The position numbers and the translations under genes are program-made. A stretch of DNA of 64,000 nt from Metabacillus sp. FJAT-52054 (GTDB lineage Bacteria; Bacillota; Bacilli; Bacillales; Bacillaceae), in the NCBI RefSeq assembly GCF_037201815.1, contig NZ_CP147407.1, positions 3,790,723 to 3,854,722 of the forward strand, read 5' to 3'. Position 1 is the first letter of the stretch. Each line of letters begins with the position of its first letter. The notes beneath the pieces are model-generated. The model saw only the letters and a program-made list of their open reading frames with translations. It was not told the DNA's origin and did no database searches. Positions 43,059 through 57,932 of this stretch are shown here, piece by piece.

Positions 43059-44063
43059 CTATCGGAAAAATAATTCTTTCACGAGCGCCGTGATAAATAT
43101 ATTGGCCAGTGCTACCGGGAGCAGCACCTTCCAGCCAAATTCCATCAGCTGATCGGCACGAAGTCTCGGAAAGGTGACCCGGAACCAGATCAGGATAAAG
43201 ACGATGACGCTGAATTTTAGCGCAAACCAGACCGCACCCGGGATGAAGCCGAGGAACGGCACCTCATGCCAGCCGCCTAAAAACAGGACGGTTGTGAGGG
43301 ATGCCATCGCGAAAAAGTACACATATTCAGAGAGCATGAAAAACGCCCATCTGAAGCCGGAGTATTCGACATGGTATCCGGCAACCAGCTCCGATTCCGC
43401 TTCAGGCAGATCAAATGGCGTCCGGTTCAGCTCCGCTACCGAAGCGATCAGGAAGACAAGAAAGCCAATTGGCTGGACAAAAATAAACCAGACATTTTCC
43501 TGGGCAGCAACGATTTCATTTAAATTCAGGCTGCCGGATAACAGAACGACGCCGATGACACTCATCACGAGCGGAATTTCATAGGAAATCATCTGGGCGG
43601 CTGCCCTCATTCCGCCGAGGAGGGAATATTTATTGTTCGAAGCCCAGCCACCAGCAACGACGCCGACCGTCGTTAAACCCGAAATGGCAATGTAATAGAG
43701 CAGGCCGACACCGATGTCCGCAAATTGAAAGGCATCCGTGAACGGAATGACGGCCAGAACAAGAAAAGCAGGTGCAAAGGCAATTACAGGAGCAAGAATG
43801 AAGAGCGGCCGGTCCGCAAGCTTTGGAATGGTGTCCTCCTTCAGCAGCAGCTTCAGCACATCAGAAACTGTTTGAAGCAGCCCCCATCTTCCCCCTACCT
43901 GATTTGGGCCGATCCGTCCCTGCATGAACCCCATTACCTTCCGTTCAGCAAGAATGCCGTACGTAACGAATCCAAGTACGACAAATAGAAACAGCGTGGC
44001 GAGTGAAAAAAAGGCGAGGAAATTCAGCCAGCTTGGCTGGGCGGAAATCAGATCCTGCATCAT
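43059..44063 (-). CDS. nuoH: NADH-quinone oxidoreductase subunit H
   Basis: 334 residues, eight membrane spans. Quinone-site loops are ERKVMGFMQGRIGPNQVGGR, EDTIPKLADR and ELNRTPFDLPEAESELVAGY, with YSGFRWAFFMLSEY. Forms the quinone chamber with NuoB/NuoD. Confidence 0.95.
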   Translation of the reverse strand: MMQDLISAQPSWLNFLAFFSLATLFLFVVLGFVTYGILAERKVMGFMQGRIGPNQVGGRWGLLQTVSDVLKLLLKEDTIPKLADRPLFILAPVIAFAPAFLVLAVIPFTDAFQFADIGVGLLYYIAISGLTTVGVVAGGWASNNKYSLLGGMRAAAQMISYEIPLVMSVIGVVLLSGSLNLNEIVAAQENVWFIFVQPIGFLVFLIASVAELNRTPFDLPEAESELVAGYHVEYSGFRWAFFMLSEYVYFFAMASLTTVLFLGGWHEVPFLGFIPGAVWFALKFSVIVFILIWFRVTFPRLRADQLMEFGWKVLLPVALANIFITALVKELFFR

Positions 44064-45163
44064 CAGCCATCTACCTCCCCGAGAACGATGTCAATCGCCC
44101 CTAGTATGGTTATGAGGTTTGCCATGTTTTCGCCCTCCAGAAGCTTTGGAAGGATTTGCAGATTATAAAAGGAAGGCCTTCTGAATTTTAAGCGGTACGG
44201 TTCTTTTTTTCCTTCAGAGGCGATATAGCAGCCGATTTCTCCTCTCGGCGACTCAATCCGGACGTACGTCTCACCTTTAGGCGGCTTAATGATCTTCGGC
44301 ACCTTCGCCATAATCGGACCTTCCGCCGGAAACTGCGCAACGGCCTGTTCGATGATTTTCAAGGATTCTTCGATTTCGGCCATCCGGCATTCGTACCGGG
44401 CAAACGCATCTCCCCTCGTCCTGACAGGAATGTCAAAATCAAACCGGTCGTATATCGAATATGGCTCATGCTTCCGCAAATCCCATTCCACTCCCGTACA
44501 GCGCAGGTTTGCCCCGCTCAGGGAGTACTCAATCGCTTCTTCTTTCGTATAAATCCCCACATCTTTTACACGGTTGAGAAAAATTTCGTTGCCCGTCACG
44601 AGATCGTGGTAGCCCTTCAGCTGCTCCCGCATGTATGGAACAAATTCTTCAATCTTCTCAAGCCATCCATCCGGCGCGTCCCACTTCACCCCTCCAACCC
44701 TCATATAGTTAAAGGTCAGCCGGGCGCCGGAAAGCTCGGTTAATAGATTAATAATCATTTCCCGCTCACGGAAGGCGTACAGAAATGGACTGACCGCCCC
44801 GATATCGAGCAGATACGTTCCCCACCAGACGAGGTGGCTTGCAACACGGCCAAGCTCCATGGCAAGGATCCGCAAATATTCAGCCCGGTCCGGCGGTGTG
44901 ATCCCCGCCATCGTCTCCACTGCATGACAGATGACATAATTGTTCGTCATCGCCGACAAGTAATCCATCCGGTCCGTGTAAGGAATGATCTGGGTGTACT
45001 GCAGATTCTCAGCAAGCTTTTCCGTCCCCCTGTGCAGGTAGCCGATGACCGGGGTGGCTTCTTTTATGATTTCGCCGTCAATTTTAATGACTAGCCGAAA
45101 AACACCGTGGGTACTCGGATGCTGCGGGCCGACATTCAATAGCATTTCTTCCGTGCGGATCAT
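44063..45163 (-). CDS. nuoD: NADH-quinone oxidoreductase subunit D
   Basis: 366 residues, 49-kDa/hydrogenase-like subunit. Family marks are NVGPQHPSTHGVFRLVIKID, GYLHRGTEKLAENLQYTQII and the C-terminal DIVLGEVDG. The quinone-site His-Pro-Ser-Thr-His loop is present. It begins three bases after the nuoC stop. Confidence 0.95.
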   Translation of the reverse strand: MIRTEEMLLNVGPQHPSTHGVFRLVIKIDGEIIKEATPVIGYLHRGTEKLAENLQYTQIIPYTDRMDYLSAMTNNYVICHAVETMAGITPPDRAEYLRILAMELGRVASHLVWWGTYLLDIGAVSPFLYAFREREMIINLLTELSGARLTFNYMRVGGVKWDAPDGWLEKIEEFVPYMREQLKGYHDLVTGNEIFLNRVKDVGIYTKEEAIEYSLSGANLRCTGVEWDLRKHEPYSIYDRFDFDIPVRTRGDAFARYECRMAEIEESLKIIEQAVAQFPAEGPIMAKVPKIIKPPKGETYVRIESPRGEIGCYIASEGKKEPYRLKFRRPSFYNLQILPKLLEGENMANLITILGAIDIVLGEVDG

Positions 45164-45166
45164 CGG

Positions 45167-46528
45167 CTACACCTCCACATCATGCGGTTCATAATCTTTC
45201 CTCAACGGATGGCCCACCCATTCATCCGGCAGCATGATCCGCTTTAAATTCGGGTGGTTCGTGAACTGGATGCCCAGGAGATCAAACGTCTCCCGCTCCG
45301 GCCAATCCGCCCCCCGCCACAAATTGGCGACCGACTCCACCACCGGCTGATCCCGATCCATTTTCGTTTTCAAAACGAGTGCATGATGATGGGTATATGA
45401 GAACAAATACAGGAAAATTTCCATATGCGTCTGAAAATCCGTTCCGTGCATCTCTGAAAGAAAATCAAACGACGTATCCTCATGGTGCCTCAGCAGAGTA
45501 GCCGCCTCTAAATAGCGCTCCCGCTTCACCACAATCGTCGGCACCTCTTTTGAAAGACGGTTAATGAAGGCGTCCTCCAGACAATCTGCTCCAAAGGCTG
45601 CCGTCAATAGAGCTACTGTACGGTCAAGCCTCGGCTGGTGAATGGATGGCGTTTCTTCCTTTACCTCCTCGATCTCCTTCACGGCAAGCTTCGCCTTAGC
45701 AGCCGCGGCGGCCTTCGCTTTCGCAGCAGCAACCGCCTTTGCCTTCTCCTTTGCCGCCTCCTCATCTGAAAGCGGCTCGGTTCTTGACGTCTTAGCTGCT
45801 GCCGCAGCCTTTGCCTTTGCTGCTGCGGCCGCTTTTTTCTTCGCGATGGCCATGGCATCTTCCTCTGGCGTTTCCTCACCGTTGGTCCGCTGCTGCTTTG
45901 CGAGTGCGGCGGCTTTTGCTTTGGCTGCGGCGGCCGCTTTTTTCTTTGCAAGGGCTACGGCGTCTTCCTCTGGCGTTTCCTCACCGTTGGTCCGCTGCTG
46001 TTTTGCGAGGGCTGCGGCTTTAGCTTTGGCTGCGGCGGCTGCTTTTTTCTTCGCGAGGGCTACGGCGTCTTCCTCCGGCGTTTCCTCACCGTTGGTCCGC
46101 TGCTGTTTTGCGAGGGCTGCGGCCTTTGCTTTGGCTGCGGCGGCTGCTTTTTTCTTCGCGAGGGCTACGGCGTCTTCCTCTGGTGTTTCCTCACCGTTGG
46201 TCCGCTGCTGTTTTGCGAGGGCTGCGGCTTTTGCTTTGGCTGCTGCGGCTGCTTTTTTCTTCGCGAGGGCTACGGCGTCTTCCTCTGGTGTTTCCTCACC
46301 GTTGGTCCGCTGCTGCTTTACGAGGGCGGCGGCTTTTGCTTTGGCTGCTGCGGCCGCTTTCTTTTTCGCTAAAGCGAGGGCGTCTTCTTCCAATTCGGTC
46401 TTGTCCTTTTCGATGGAAACGGCGGCTTCTTCATTCAGCTTCCGTTCCTCCATTTTTTTCTTGGCAGCGAGCTTTGCTTTTTCGGCTGCTTCTTTTTTTA
46501 AGCGTTCTAAGTCTTGCCTATCTGTCAT
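45167..46528 (-). CDS. nuoC: NADH-quinone oxidoreductase subunit C with a long Ala/Lys repeat extension
   Basis: 453 residues, more than twice the usual ~160-200. The conserved NuoC domain is only the C-terminal ~160 residues (LLTAAFGADCLEDAFINRL, ESVANLWRGADWPERETFDL, HPNLKRIMLPDEWVGHPLRK). The first ~290 residues are a charged coil with six 35-residue repeats (residues ~47-256) whose unit includes EEDAVALAKKKAAAAAKAKA and QQRTNGEETP. This stretch is predicted to be one continuous, highly basic alanine-rich helix. Smaller Ala/Lys extensions occur in other Bacillus NuoC proteins (recollection). Starts three bases after nuoB. Confidence 0.93.
   Translation of the reverse strand: MTDRQDLERLKKEAAEKAKLAAKKKMEERKLNEEAAVSIEKDKTELEEDALALAKKKAAAAAKAKAAALVKQQRTNGEETPEEDAVALAKKKAAAAAKAKAAALAKQQRTNGEETPEEDAVALAKKKAAAAAKAKAAALAKQQRTNGEETPEEDAVALAKKKAAAAAKAKAAALAKQQRTNGEETPEEDAVALAKKKAAAAAKAKAAALAKQQRTNGEETPEEDAMAIAKKKAAAAAKAKAAAAAKTSRTEPLSDEEAAKEKAKAVAAAKAKAAAAAKAKLAVKEIEEVKEETPSIHQPRLDRTVALLTAAFGADCLEDAFINRLSKEVPTIVVKRERYLEAATLLRHHEDTSFDFLSEMHGTDFQTHMEIFLYLFSYTHHHALVLKTKMDRDQPVVESVANLWRGADWPERETFDLLGIQFTNHPNLKRIMLPDEWVGHPLRKDYEPHDVEV
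45761..46390 (-). repeat. Six in-frame 105-bp tandem repeats within nuoC
   Basis: Units of 105 bp (35 codons) with near-identical DNA, marked by the recurring CCTCACCGTTGGTCCGCTGC on the plus strand (five occurrences). The central four units are the most alike; the outer two are diverged. Such homogeneity suggests recent copy-number change. Confidence 0.92.
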
Positions 46529-46531
46529 GTA

Positions 46532-47044
46532 TTAGAGCACCCGCTTTCCGGTTTTCGCCTCGTAACGGATTTTTTCTTTCAGCTTGTTGATCCCATAAAT
46601 AAGGGCTGCAGGGTTTGGCGGACAGCCAGGGATGTAGACGTCCACTGGTACAATTTGATCGACGCCTTTAACGACGGCATAGGATTTGATGTAAGGTCCG
46701 CCCGCTGTCGCACAGGAGCCCATGGCGATGACCCATTTTGGCTCTGGCATCTGATCGTAAAGCCGTTTTAAGATCGGGGCCATTTTCTTCGTGACCGTTC
46801 CCGAGACAATCATGACATCTGACTGCCTTGGCGAGGTGCGGAAGAAGGAACCGAATCGATCTAAATCATAATGGGATGCACCGACCCCCATCATTTCAAT
46901 GGCACAGCAGGCCAGACCGAATGTGAGCGGCCAGAGCGAGTTGCTTCGTGCCCATGCTTTGAGCTCTTCCAAGGTGCTTAAGAAGACACTTTGTCTGATT
47001 TGCTCCAGCTCTCCTGGAGGAAGGTTTTCGAGCTTTAAGTCCAT
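46532..47044 (-). CDS. nuoB: NADH-quinone oxidoreductase subunit B
   Basis: 170 residues. Ligands of the terminal N2 cluster are present: the tandem Cys in [18 protein letters not shown] and PGCPPNP. Start at 47044 ([12 protein letters not shown]) with AAGGGGG eight bases upstream; this overlaps the end of nuoA by ten bases. Confidence 0.95.
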   Translation of the reverse strand: MDLKLENLPPGELEQIRQSVFLSTLEELKAWARSNSLWPLTFGLACCAIEMMGVGASHYDLDRFGSFFRTSPRQSDVMIVSGTVTKKMAPILKRLYDQMPEPKWVIAMGSCATAGGPYIKSYAVVKGVDQIVPVDVYIPGCPPNPAALIYGINKLKEKIRYEAKTGKRVL

Positions 47045-47409
47045 TTGAGCACCCCCTTTTTCCATGCATAAAGCAAGCCGATCAGCAGCATCACGACAAA
47101 GATCAGCATTTCAATCAGCGCGAAAATCCCCAATTTTTCATAGGCTACTGCCCATGGATACATAAAGACGGTCTCAACATCGAAAATAACGAACAGCAGG
47201 GCAAATATGTAATAGCGGACATTAAATTGAATTCTGGAGTCATGAAAGGGTTCAATCCCGCTTTCATAGGTGGTCATCTTAGCTTGTGTGGGAGCGTGAG
47301 GACGAAGAACCCGTCCGATTGTCAGGGCAATGGCAGGAAGAAGCAAACCGAGTAAAAGAAAACCAACGACAATTAAATAATTATTCCAATATGGATAAAG
47401 TGATTCCAT
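47035..47409 (-). CDS. nuoA: NADH-quinone oxidoreductase subunit A
   Basis: 124 residues, three membrane spans. Conserved loop [20 protein letters not shown] and the acidic span [14 protein letters not shown]. The start at 47409 has GGAGGGGG just upstream; the open frame continues 41 codons further without a ribosome site. First gene of the 11-gene nuo operon. Confidence 0.95.
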   Translation of the reverse strand: MESLYPYWNNYLIVVGFLLLGLLLPAIALTIGRVLRPHAPTQAKMTTYESGIEPFHDSRIQFNVRYYIFALLFVIFDVETVFMYPWAVAYEKLGIFALIEMLIFVVMLLIGLLYAWKKGVLKWT

Positions 47410-47463
47410 GATCCCCCTCCAATGTTGAAACTTTCTAAATATTCTATTTTTGTAACCGCTATC

Positions 47464-47493
47464 ATTATAGCAAACATTTCCTGGAAGTGTCGA
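47464..47493 (-). promoter_or_regulatory. Probable sigma-A promoter of the nuo operon
   Basis: On the minus strand TCGACA (47493-47488), 18 bases, then TGCTATAAT with an extended -10 (TATAAT at 47469-47464). It lies ~55 bp before the nuoA start. Confidence 0.6.
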
Positions 47494-47544
47494 TATAAAC
47501 TGGAGAGCTAATGGAAGCAACCCTTTGAGCAAGGCTGATTATCG

Positions 47545-47656
47545 GGATTTCGTTGATTTATTGGGATTTTCGACGATTTATTTGAATTTTCGTCGATATA
47601 CTGAGATTTTCGTTGATTTACTTGAAATTTCGTCGATATATTGAGATTTTCGTTGA
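47545..47656. repeat. ~20-bp degenerate repeat array D (TTTTCGTTGATTTA core)
   Basis: Six units of 19-21 bp alternating between two cores, TTTCGTTGATTTA and TTTCGTCGATATA: GGGATTTCGTTGATTTATTG, GGATTTTCGACGATTTATTT, GAATTTTCGTCGATATACTG, AGATTTTCGTTGATTTACTT, GAAATTTCGTCGATATATTG, AGATTTTCGTTGATAAG. Lies just upstream of the nuo promoter; no gene is supported in this gap. Confidence 0.85.
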
Positions 47657-47740
47657 TAAGCAACTCCATTAGATGAAACGCATAAGATGGAGGGGTCTGC
47701 CTCTTTGACGAATAATGTCGAAAAGTCGATATCCCACCTA

Positions 47741-47848
47741 TTTCGGTCGATAAATTTAAATAATAGCCGATATATTTTGATTTCGGTCGATAAATTAGAA
47801 TAATAGCCGATATATCTAATTTTCGGCCGATATCCGGGCTGATATCTG
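47741..47848. repeat. 20-bp repeat array E with 40-bp higher-order period
   Basis: Exact 20-bp steps alternating two unit types: TTTCGGTCGATAAATTTAAA, TAATAGCCGATATATTTTGA, TTTCGGTCGATAAATTAGAA, TAATAGCCGATATATCTAAT, TTTCGGCCGATATCCGGGCT, then GATATCTG. Core CGATA is shared by every unit. Confidence 0.88.
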
Positions 47849-47974
47849 TTTAGCTGCCCCATGTCACCGCTCATATCCCGGTTTCAAACCCTTGGACAAA
47901 CATCCCCCCTGCCGAAATCCAGCTGGACAAACCGATTTGTTCTATAAATATGCTCACAATGCCAAAAACAGCAC

Positions 47975-47999
47975 AAAAAACCGCCTGCTATGCAGACGG
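47975..47999 (-). terminator. Terminator overlapping the end of the 47988-48338 gene
   Basis: CCGCCTGC pairs with GCAGACGG around the gene's stop codon; TTTTTTG follows on the minus strand. Confidence 0.8.
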
Positions 48000-48338
48000 C
48001 TCTGTTATGGCTTTGGAATGCAGCCTTTTATATGGTTTTCTCAACCCGTACACTCTTTTTTTGGTTAACAGCTGATAGATGGCAAGCTTTGTTTCAAACT
48101 CAATCTGTTCACTGTTCAGAATCATAAAATAAGCTTCCTTCAGTTCAATCCATAGATTCTGCTGGTTTGGTATGGACCAGACTCTTTTTACAGACCTGAT
48201 AAATACGGCTGCCTGTTCCTCATGGGGATGATCTTTTATGTGATTCACATGGAATGTAATGGTTCTGGACCAGAAAAAGCGAACAACGATCCGCAGTAAA
48301 AATAGTCCCGCTATTAGGGGTATGATCCAAAACGCCAT
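47988..48338 (-). CDS. Small membrane-anchored protein of unknown function
   Basis: 116 residues. An N-terminal membrane span (MAFWIIPLIAGLFLLRIVVR) precedes a soluble basic domain (FHVNHIKDHPHEEQAAVFIR, IELKEAYFMILNSEQIEFET, KLAIYQLLTKKRVYGLRKPY). No family recognised. AAGGAG lies eleven bases before the ATG at 48338. Its stop codon sits in the loop of its own terminator. Confidence 0.65.
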   Translation of the reverse strand: MAFWIIPLIAGLFLLRIVVRFFWSRTITFHVNHIKDHPHEEQAAVFIRSVKRVWSIPNQQNLWIELKEAYFMILNSEQIEFETKLAIYQLLTKKRVYGLRKPYKRLHSKAITEPSA

Positions 48339-48492
48339 CCCGTTCTCTCCTTGCAAATCGAATATGTTTCTTTCATTCTACCTAAAAATGACCTCATTTA
48401 CTATATTTTTCTTCCATTAGGTAACGGTTTCTATTCCCTATTTTTTTACAAATTTCGTGATATACTGTCCCTAGTGAAAAGGAGATGATCGT

Positions 48493-48981
48493 ATGCATGA
48501 ATCATTTCATATCGAGGAGGAATATGGCCAGAATCTCCCTGAATTTGAGAGTGAATTCGAAGCCATCGCCTACTACTTTGATTACCGTACTGAACAGCTT
48601 TCAATTTTACACGAAGCTGCTGAATATATGAGACTGCGCGAATTAGATTATTCTCCTGAGAGTTTGATTGACCTGGAGAAATTGTATTTTATGTGTTTCC
48701 GTACAAATGGATGGAAGGATCTTCAGCTCACCATTCACGAATTTGAAACGATGATGTCCATTTATTTCGGAGAAGTGGTAACGAGGAATATTTCAGGTAC
48801 GGATTGGGCCGTTCAGCCGTATCCATTTAATGAATCGAAATATGTGCTGGGCTTAAATCGAGGAAAACACACCGATTTTTTCACCAACTATTTTGAAGAC
48901 CACTATCTATCTGTGAAAAGTGAAGACGAGAACTATCTTTTGGGACGGTTTAAGAGAATTGAGAAGAGAATGAAGCGGTAA
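48493..48981 (+). CDS. Hypothetical soluble acidic protein
   Basis: 162 residues, no signal or membrane span. Rich in Tyr, Phe and Glu (EFEAIAYYFDYRTEQLSILH, MRLRELDYSPESLIDLEKLY, DFFTNYFEDHYLSVKSEDEN), likely all-helical with a short beta segment. No family recognised. AAAGGAG ten bases before the ATG gives good translation. Ends at a bidirectional terminator facing the next gene. Confidence 0.65.
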   Translation: MHESFHIEEEYGQNLPEFESEFEAIAYYFDYRTEQLSILHEAAEYMRLRELDYSPESLIDLEKLYFMCFRTNGWKDLQLTIHEFETMMSIYFGEVVTRNISGTDWAVQPYPFNESKYVLGLNRGKHTDFFTNYFEDHYLSVKSEDENYLLGRFKRIEKRMKR

Positions 48982-48989
48982 GTCGCTGA

Positions 48990-49017
48990 AAAAGGAGCAG
49001 GGGTGCCTGCTCCTTTT
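48990..49017. terminator. Bidirectional terminator
   Basis: AAAAGGAGCAGG pairs with CCTGCTCCTTTT around a four-base loop. It serves the converging genes at 48493 and 49016. Confidence 0.88.
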
Positions 49018-50059
49018 AATTACAGTCCAGTTTACGAATCAACGATTCATAAAACAGCTGTGGTTCATCTGGACGCACATGCGCTTTTGTTACTTTTTTG
49101 GTAAAACCATAGAGCAATTTTGCCTCCACTGGATGAGTAAACTCTATCACGATAGCTGGTTCCTCTTCCGCGAATTCTTTAGGCATTCCGTCAAAAACTA
49201 GAGACTCATCAGGAATGCTAGGCTTTTGGTAATAAGAAACGGATAGAATATCCTTAAAGTCGACTGTAAGCCGCTTCATAACTCCGACCTGTAAGTGCAG
49301 CTCCTGATCGGTCATTACAAATGGATTCAGGCGGAAGGCCTGTATCTCCGCTATAAACAGGAAAATCATATAAATATTGAGAACGAGGAGAATCCAGGAT
49401 AAAACCGGGTTCCATGAATGCAGCAAAACGTGAAAGCCTATCGATTCAATGAGGAGCGCATGAATCAGCATAATATTGAAGGCAACCACACTTGTTTTTT
49501 TGTGGAAGGTAAAAATATTTGGAGCTTGCGAAGGCTTCTTCCAAGAAAAAAAACTATAATAAATCAGTGCTGCTTCACTTGATAGGATGGGGAGCAGGCG
49601 TGAAGTCTTGATCTGCCTTGAAACAGCCTGTTCAAATCTATCAAAAAATGAAACGCTATTCTGTGTTTTGAAATCCTTTAGAATGGCAGCCGCCTTTAAA
49701 ACGAGCTGGATAAGGAGAAAAACCTCAGCGCCGAGTAAAACAGCCATGCCGGCTGTTACCACATACTTCAGGTAATGGAATTGCACCATGTACTCCATGG
49801 GGATGATCAGCCAGGAAACAGCGAGTCCCGCCATGATAACCGGAACGATCCAGTGCAGTGAATACCGCTTTCGAATGATGAGCAAATAGGCAGCGAGCGG
49901 AAGAATAAGAATGCAATCAAACAAGGATCCTATTGCAGCTTCCGGTGTCATCGCCACAAAATCAGGGATTCTGTATATAAGGGCATTGCTTCCAAGTATG
50001 ATGGCAGACAAAAAGATCATCCATCCCCAACGCGGTTTATTCAGTGCAGTCAAGTTCAT
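49016..50059 (-). CDS. Polytopic membrane protein of unknown function
   Basis: 347 residues. About seven membrane spans occupy residues ~12-260 (for example MIFLSAIILGSNALIYRIP, WIVPVIMAGLAVSWLIIP, WILLVLNIYMIFLFIAEIQA). A C-terminal cytoplasmic domain of ~95 residues has a PH-like strand pattern (LHLQVGVMKRLTVDFKDILS, PAIVIEFTHPVEAKLLYGFT). No transporter or enzyme motif is seen, and no family is recognised. Confidence 0.65.
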   Translation of the reverse strand: MNLTALNKPRWGWMIFLSAIILGSNALIYRIPDFVAMTPEAAIGSLFDCILILPLAAYLLIIRKRYSLHWIVPVIMAGLAVSWLIIPMEYMVQFHYLKYVVTAGMAVLLGAEVFLLIQLVLKAAAILKDFKTQNSVSFFDRFEQAVSRQIKTSRLLPILSSEAALIYYSFFSWKKPSQAPNIFTFHKKTSVVAFNIMLIHALLIESIGFHVLLHSWNPVLSWILLVLNIYMIFLFIAEIQAFRLNPFVMTDQELHLQVGVMKRLTVDFKDILSVSYYQKPSIPDESLVFDGMPKEFAEEEPAIVIEFTHPVEAKLLYGFTKKVTKAHVRPDEPQLFYESLIRKLDCN

Positions 50060-50201
50060 ACTCCCCCTTTTCTTCTATCCTTTTTTATATAGTATAAATC
50101 TTCCAGTTTACCTTTTAAGCTGAGATTTTTGTCTATATTTTGAAAGAAGGAATCCCCTGCCGGTTCAAAACAATGAATTTTTTCCGTTTAAGACAAAAAA
50201 T

Positions 50202-50227
50202 GTTTCATAACCTCCCAAAAAGGGAAT
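50202..50227 (+). promoter_or_regulatory. Sigma-B-type (general stress) promoter
   Basis: GTTTCA, 14 bases, GGGAAT fits the sigma-B pattern (GTTTAA, 12-15, GGGTAT/GGGAAT). The expected start is ~35 bp before a good ribosome site (AAAGGAG, 50270-50276). Confidence 0.55.
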
Positions 50228-50286
50228 AGACTAAATGTGGTCTTTCAATTTTTTCTCTGAGGGAGCTCTAAAGGAGAAGTGATTGT

Positions 50287-50472
50287 ATTTTAATTCTAAT
50301 TAATAACAGACACTCCATCATTCTCTATAAGATAAAAAAAGTGGTGAATGAAACAAAGAAACGAGGACGAACAATCCCGCTAACCATTCCAAAAATAAGC
50401 CAGCTTATCGGGTTTTCTGAGGAGAACATCCTCGAGGCAATGGAGCTGGGAGAGGATCCCGTTACCATCTAA
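50287..50472 (+). pseudogene. Sigma-B/sigma-F-like region 3 remnant or mini-gene
   Basis: A 61-codon frame. The stretch IKKVVNETKKRGRT then IPKISQLIGFSEENILEAMELG resembles sigma-B region 3 (R-I-K-x-A-V ... K-V-E-E-I-A-E-x-L-x-V-S-E-E-E-V-L-E-x-M-E-M-G). Regions 2 and 4 are absent, so it cannot be a working sigma factor. The ribosome site AAAGGAG (50270) has no in-frame ATG/GTG/TTG at proper distance; ATT at 50287 is the only candidate, and GTG at 50341 has no site. A terminator follows. A decayed gene is most likely; a regulatory peptide is possible. Confidence 0.5.
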
Positions 50473-50584
50473 TGACTCCGGCTTCCTTTTGACAGCAAAA
50501 GGTAAGATCGTGAGAGGCTAATTTGATTGCTCCCAATACGAGGGCACCTAAGATAAAAACACATATGTCATATAGATGATGAAG

Positions 50585-50611
50585 ATTCCTTCCTTAGGGA
50601 GGGAATTTTTT
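50585..50611 (+). terminator. Terminator of the sigma-like unit
   Basis: ATTCCTTCC pairs with GGAGGGAAT (one G-T pair), followed by TTTTT on the plus strand, ~110 bp after the frame ends. Confidence 0.75.
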
Positions 50612-50615
50612 ATGC

Positions 50616-50643
50616 AAAAACCCCCCGGTTTGGAACCGGGGGG
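50616..50643 (-). terminator. Terminator of the atp operon
   Basis: CCCCCCGGTT pairs with AACCGGGGGG around a three-base loop; TTTTTG follows on the minus strand, six bases after atpC. Confidence 0.93.
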
Positions 50644-50649
50644 CTGTCT

Positions 50650-51066
<417 letters not shown>

Positions 51067-51078
51067 CTAAGGACCAGA

Positions 51079-52521
<1,443 letters not shown>

Positions 52522-52546
52522 TTATAAAACCATGTATTTTTCCGGT

Positions 52547-53410
<864 letters not shown>

Positions 53411-53539
53411 TCACCACCTTGTTTTTAAACTCCGGTCTTAGGTCTTATTCATAAAGAGAGGGGAAGCGCCAAATGGCGATCCCTCTTAAATTCATTAAAA
53501 TTAACATCTTTAATATTAATTTTTATCAAGGTCATCTTC

Positions 53540-53728
53540 GTCCAGCTCCAGCGCCTAGCCCCTCGAGGTCATAAGCCCATCAGCCTGCGGAAGGGAAAAA
53601 CGCCTTCCTCCGGCTGATTGTCTTATGCTTGTCGGAGGCCTGCAGGAGGCAGGTCAGTTCTGCGTTGCGACAGGACGTCGCGCACCTAGCAGAACATCCC
53701 CCCCCCTAAAAAGGCGCTTCCGCTTTTG
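53540..53728. repeat. Dispersed repeat inside the atp operon (atpA-atpG gap)
   Basis: Begins GTCCAGCTCCAGCGCCTAGC and ends GGCGCTTCCGCTTTT. Nested hairpins: CAGCC/GGCTG around GGAAGG/CCTTCC, and CATAAGC/CTTATG outside. The right part contains a further inverted pair, GTTCTGC/GCAGAAC, that looks like an internal insertion relative to the shorter form of this repeat I recall from other Bacillaceae. No coding potential; it must be transcribed with the operon. Confidence 0.8.
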
Positions 53729-53732
53729 TTAT

Positions 53733-56348
<2,616 letters not shown>

Positions 56349-56446
56349 TCACTCCCTTCAAGGGTTACGGTATACGTTTTAATAAGGCTATGACCTCATA
56401 ATTTCTGTTTTTGGACAAAAAAAGAGACGGTAGGGCAGATAAGAGA

Positions 56447-56483
56447 ATGGCGAAGGTTCTTTTCTAAGAATGATCTTCGCCAT
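56447..56483 (-). terminator. Hairpin between atpE and atpF
   Basis: ATGGCGAAG pairs with CTTCGCCAT across a 19-base loop in the 179-bp atpE-atpF gap. It probably stabilises or partly terminates atpE mRNA, helping the high c-subunit stoichiometry. No strong T-run, so an RNA-stability role is as likely as termination. Confidence 0.5.
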
Positions 56484-56518
56484 CTTCTTTTCACATCATA
56501 TAGTGATTGATCTGGTAA

Positions 56519-56794
<276 letters not shown>

Positions 56795-56801
56795 TTATAA
56801 A

Positions 56802-57925
<1,124 letters not shown>

Positions 57926-57932
57926 GAGATGC

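Noticed and set aside
45642..46535. Long plus-strand frame rich in Ala/Phe/Ser
   Set aside because: It is antisense to the repetitive part of nuoC. The repeat's codon make-up keeps the opposite frame open; no ribosome site and no known family.
50279..50293. GTG start directly after AAAGGAG for the sigma-like frame
   Set aside because: This GTG is in a different frame and stops after four codons; spacing of two bases is also too short.
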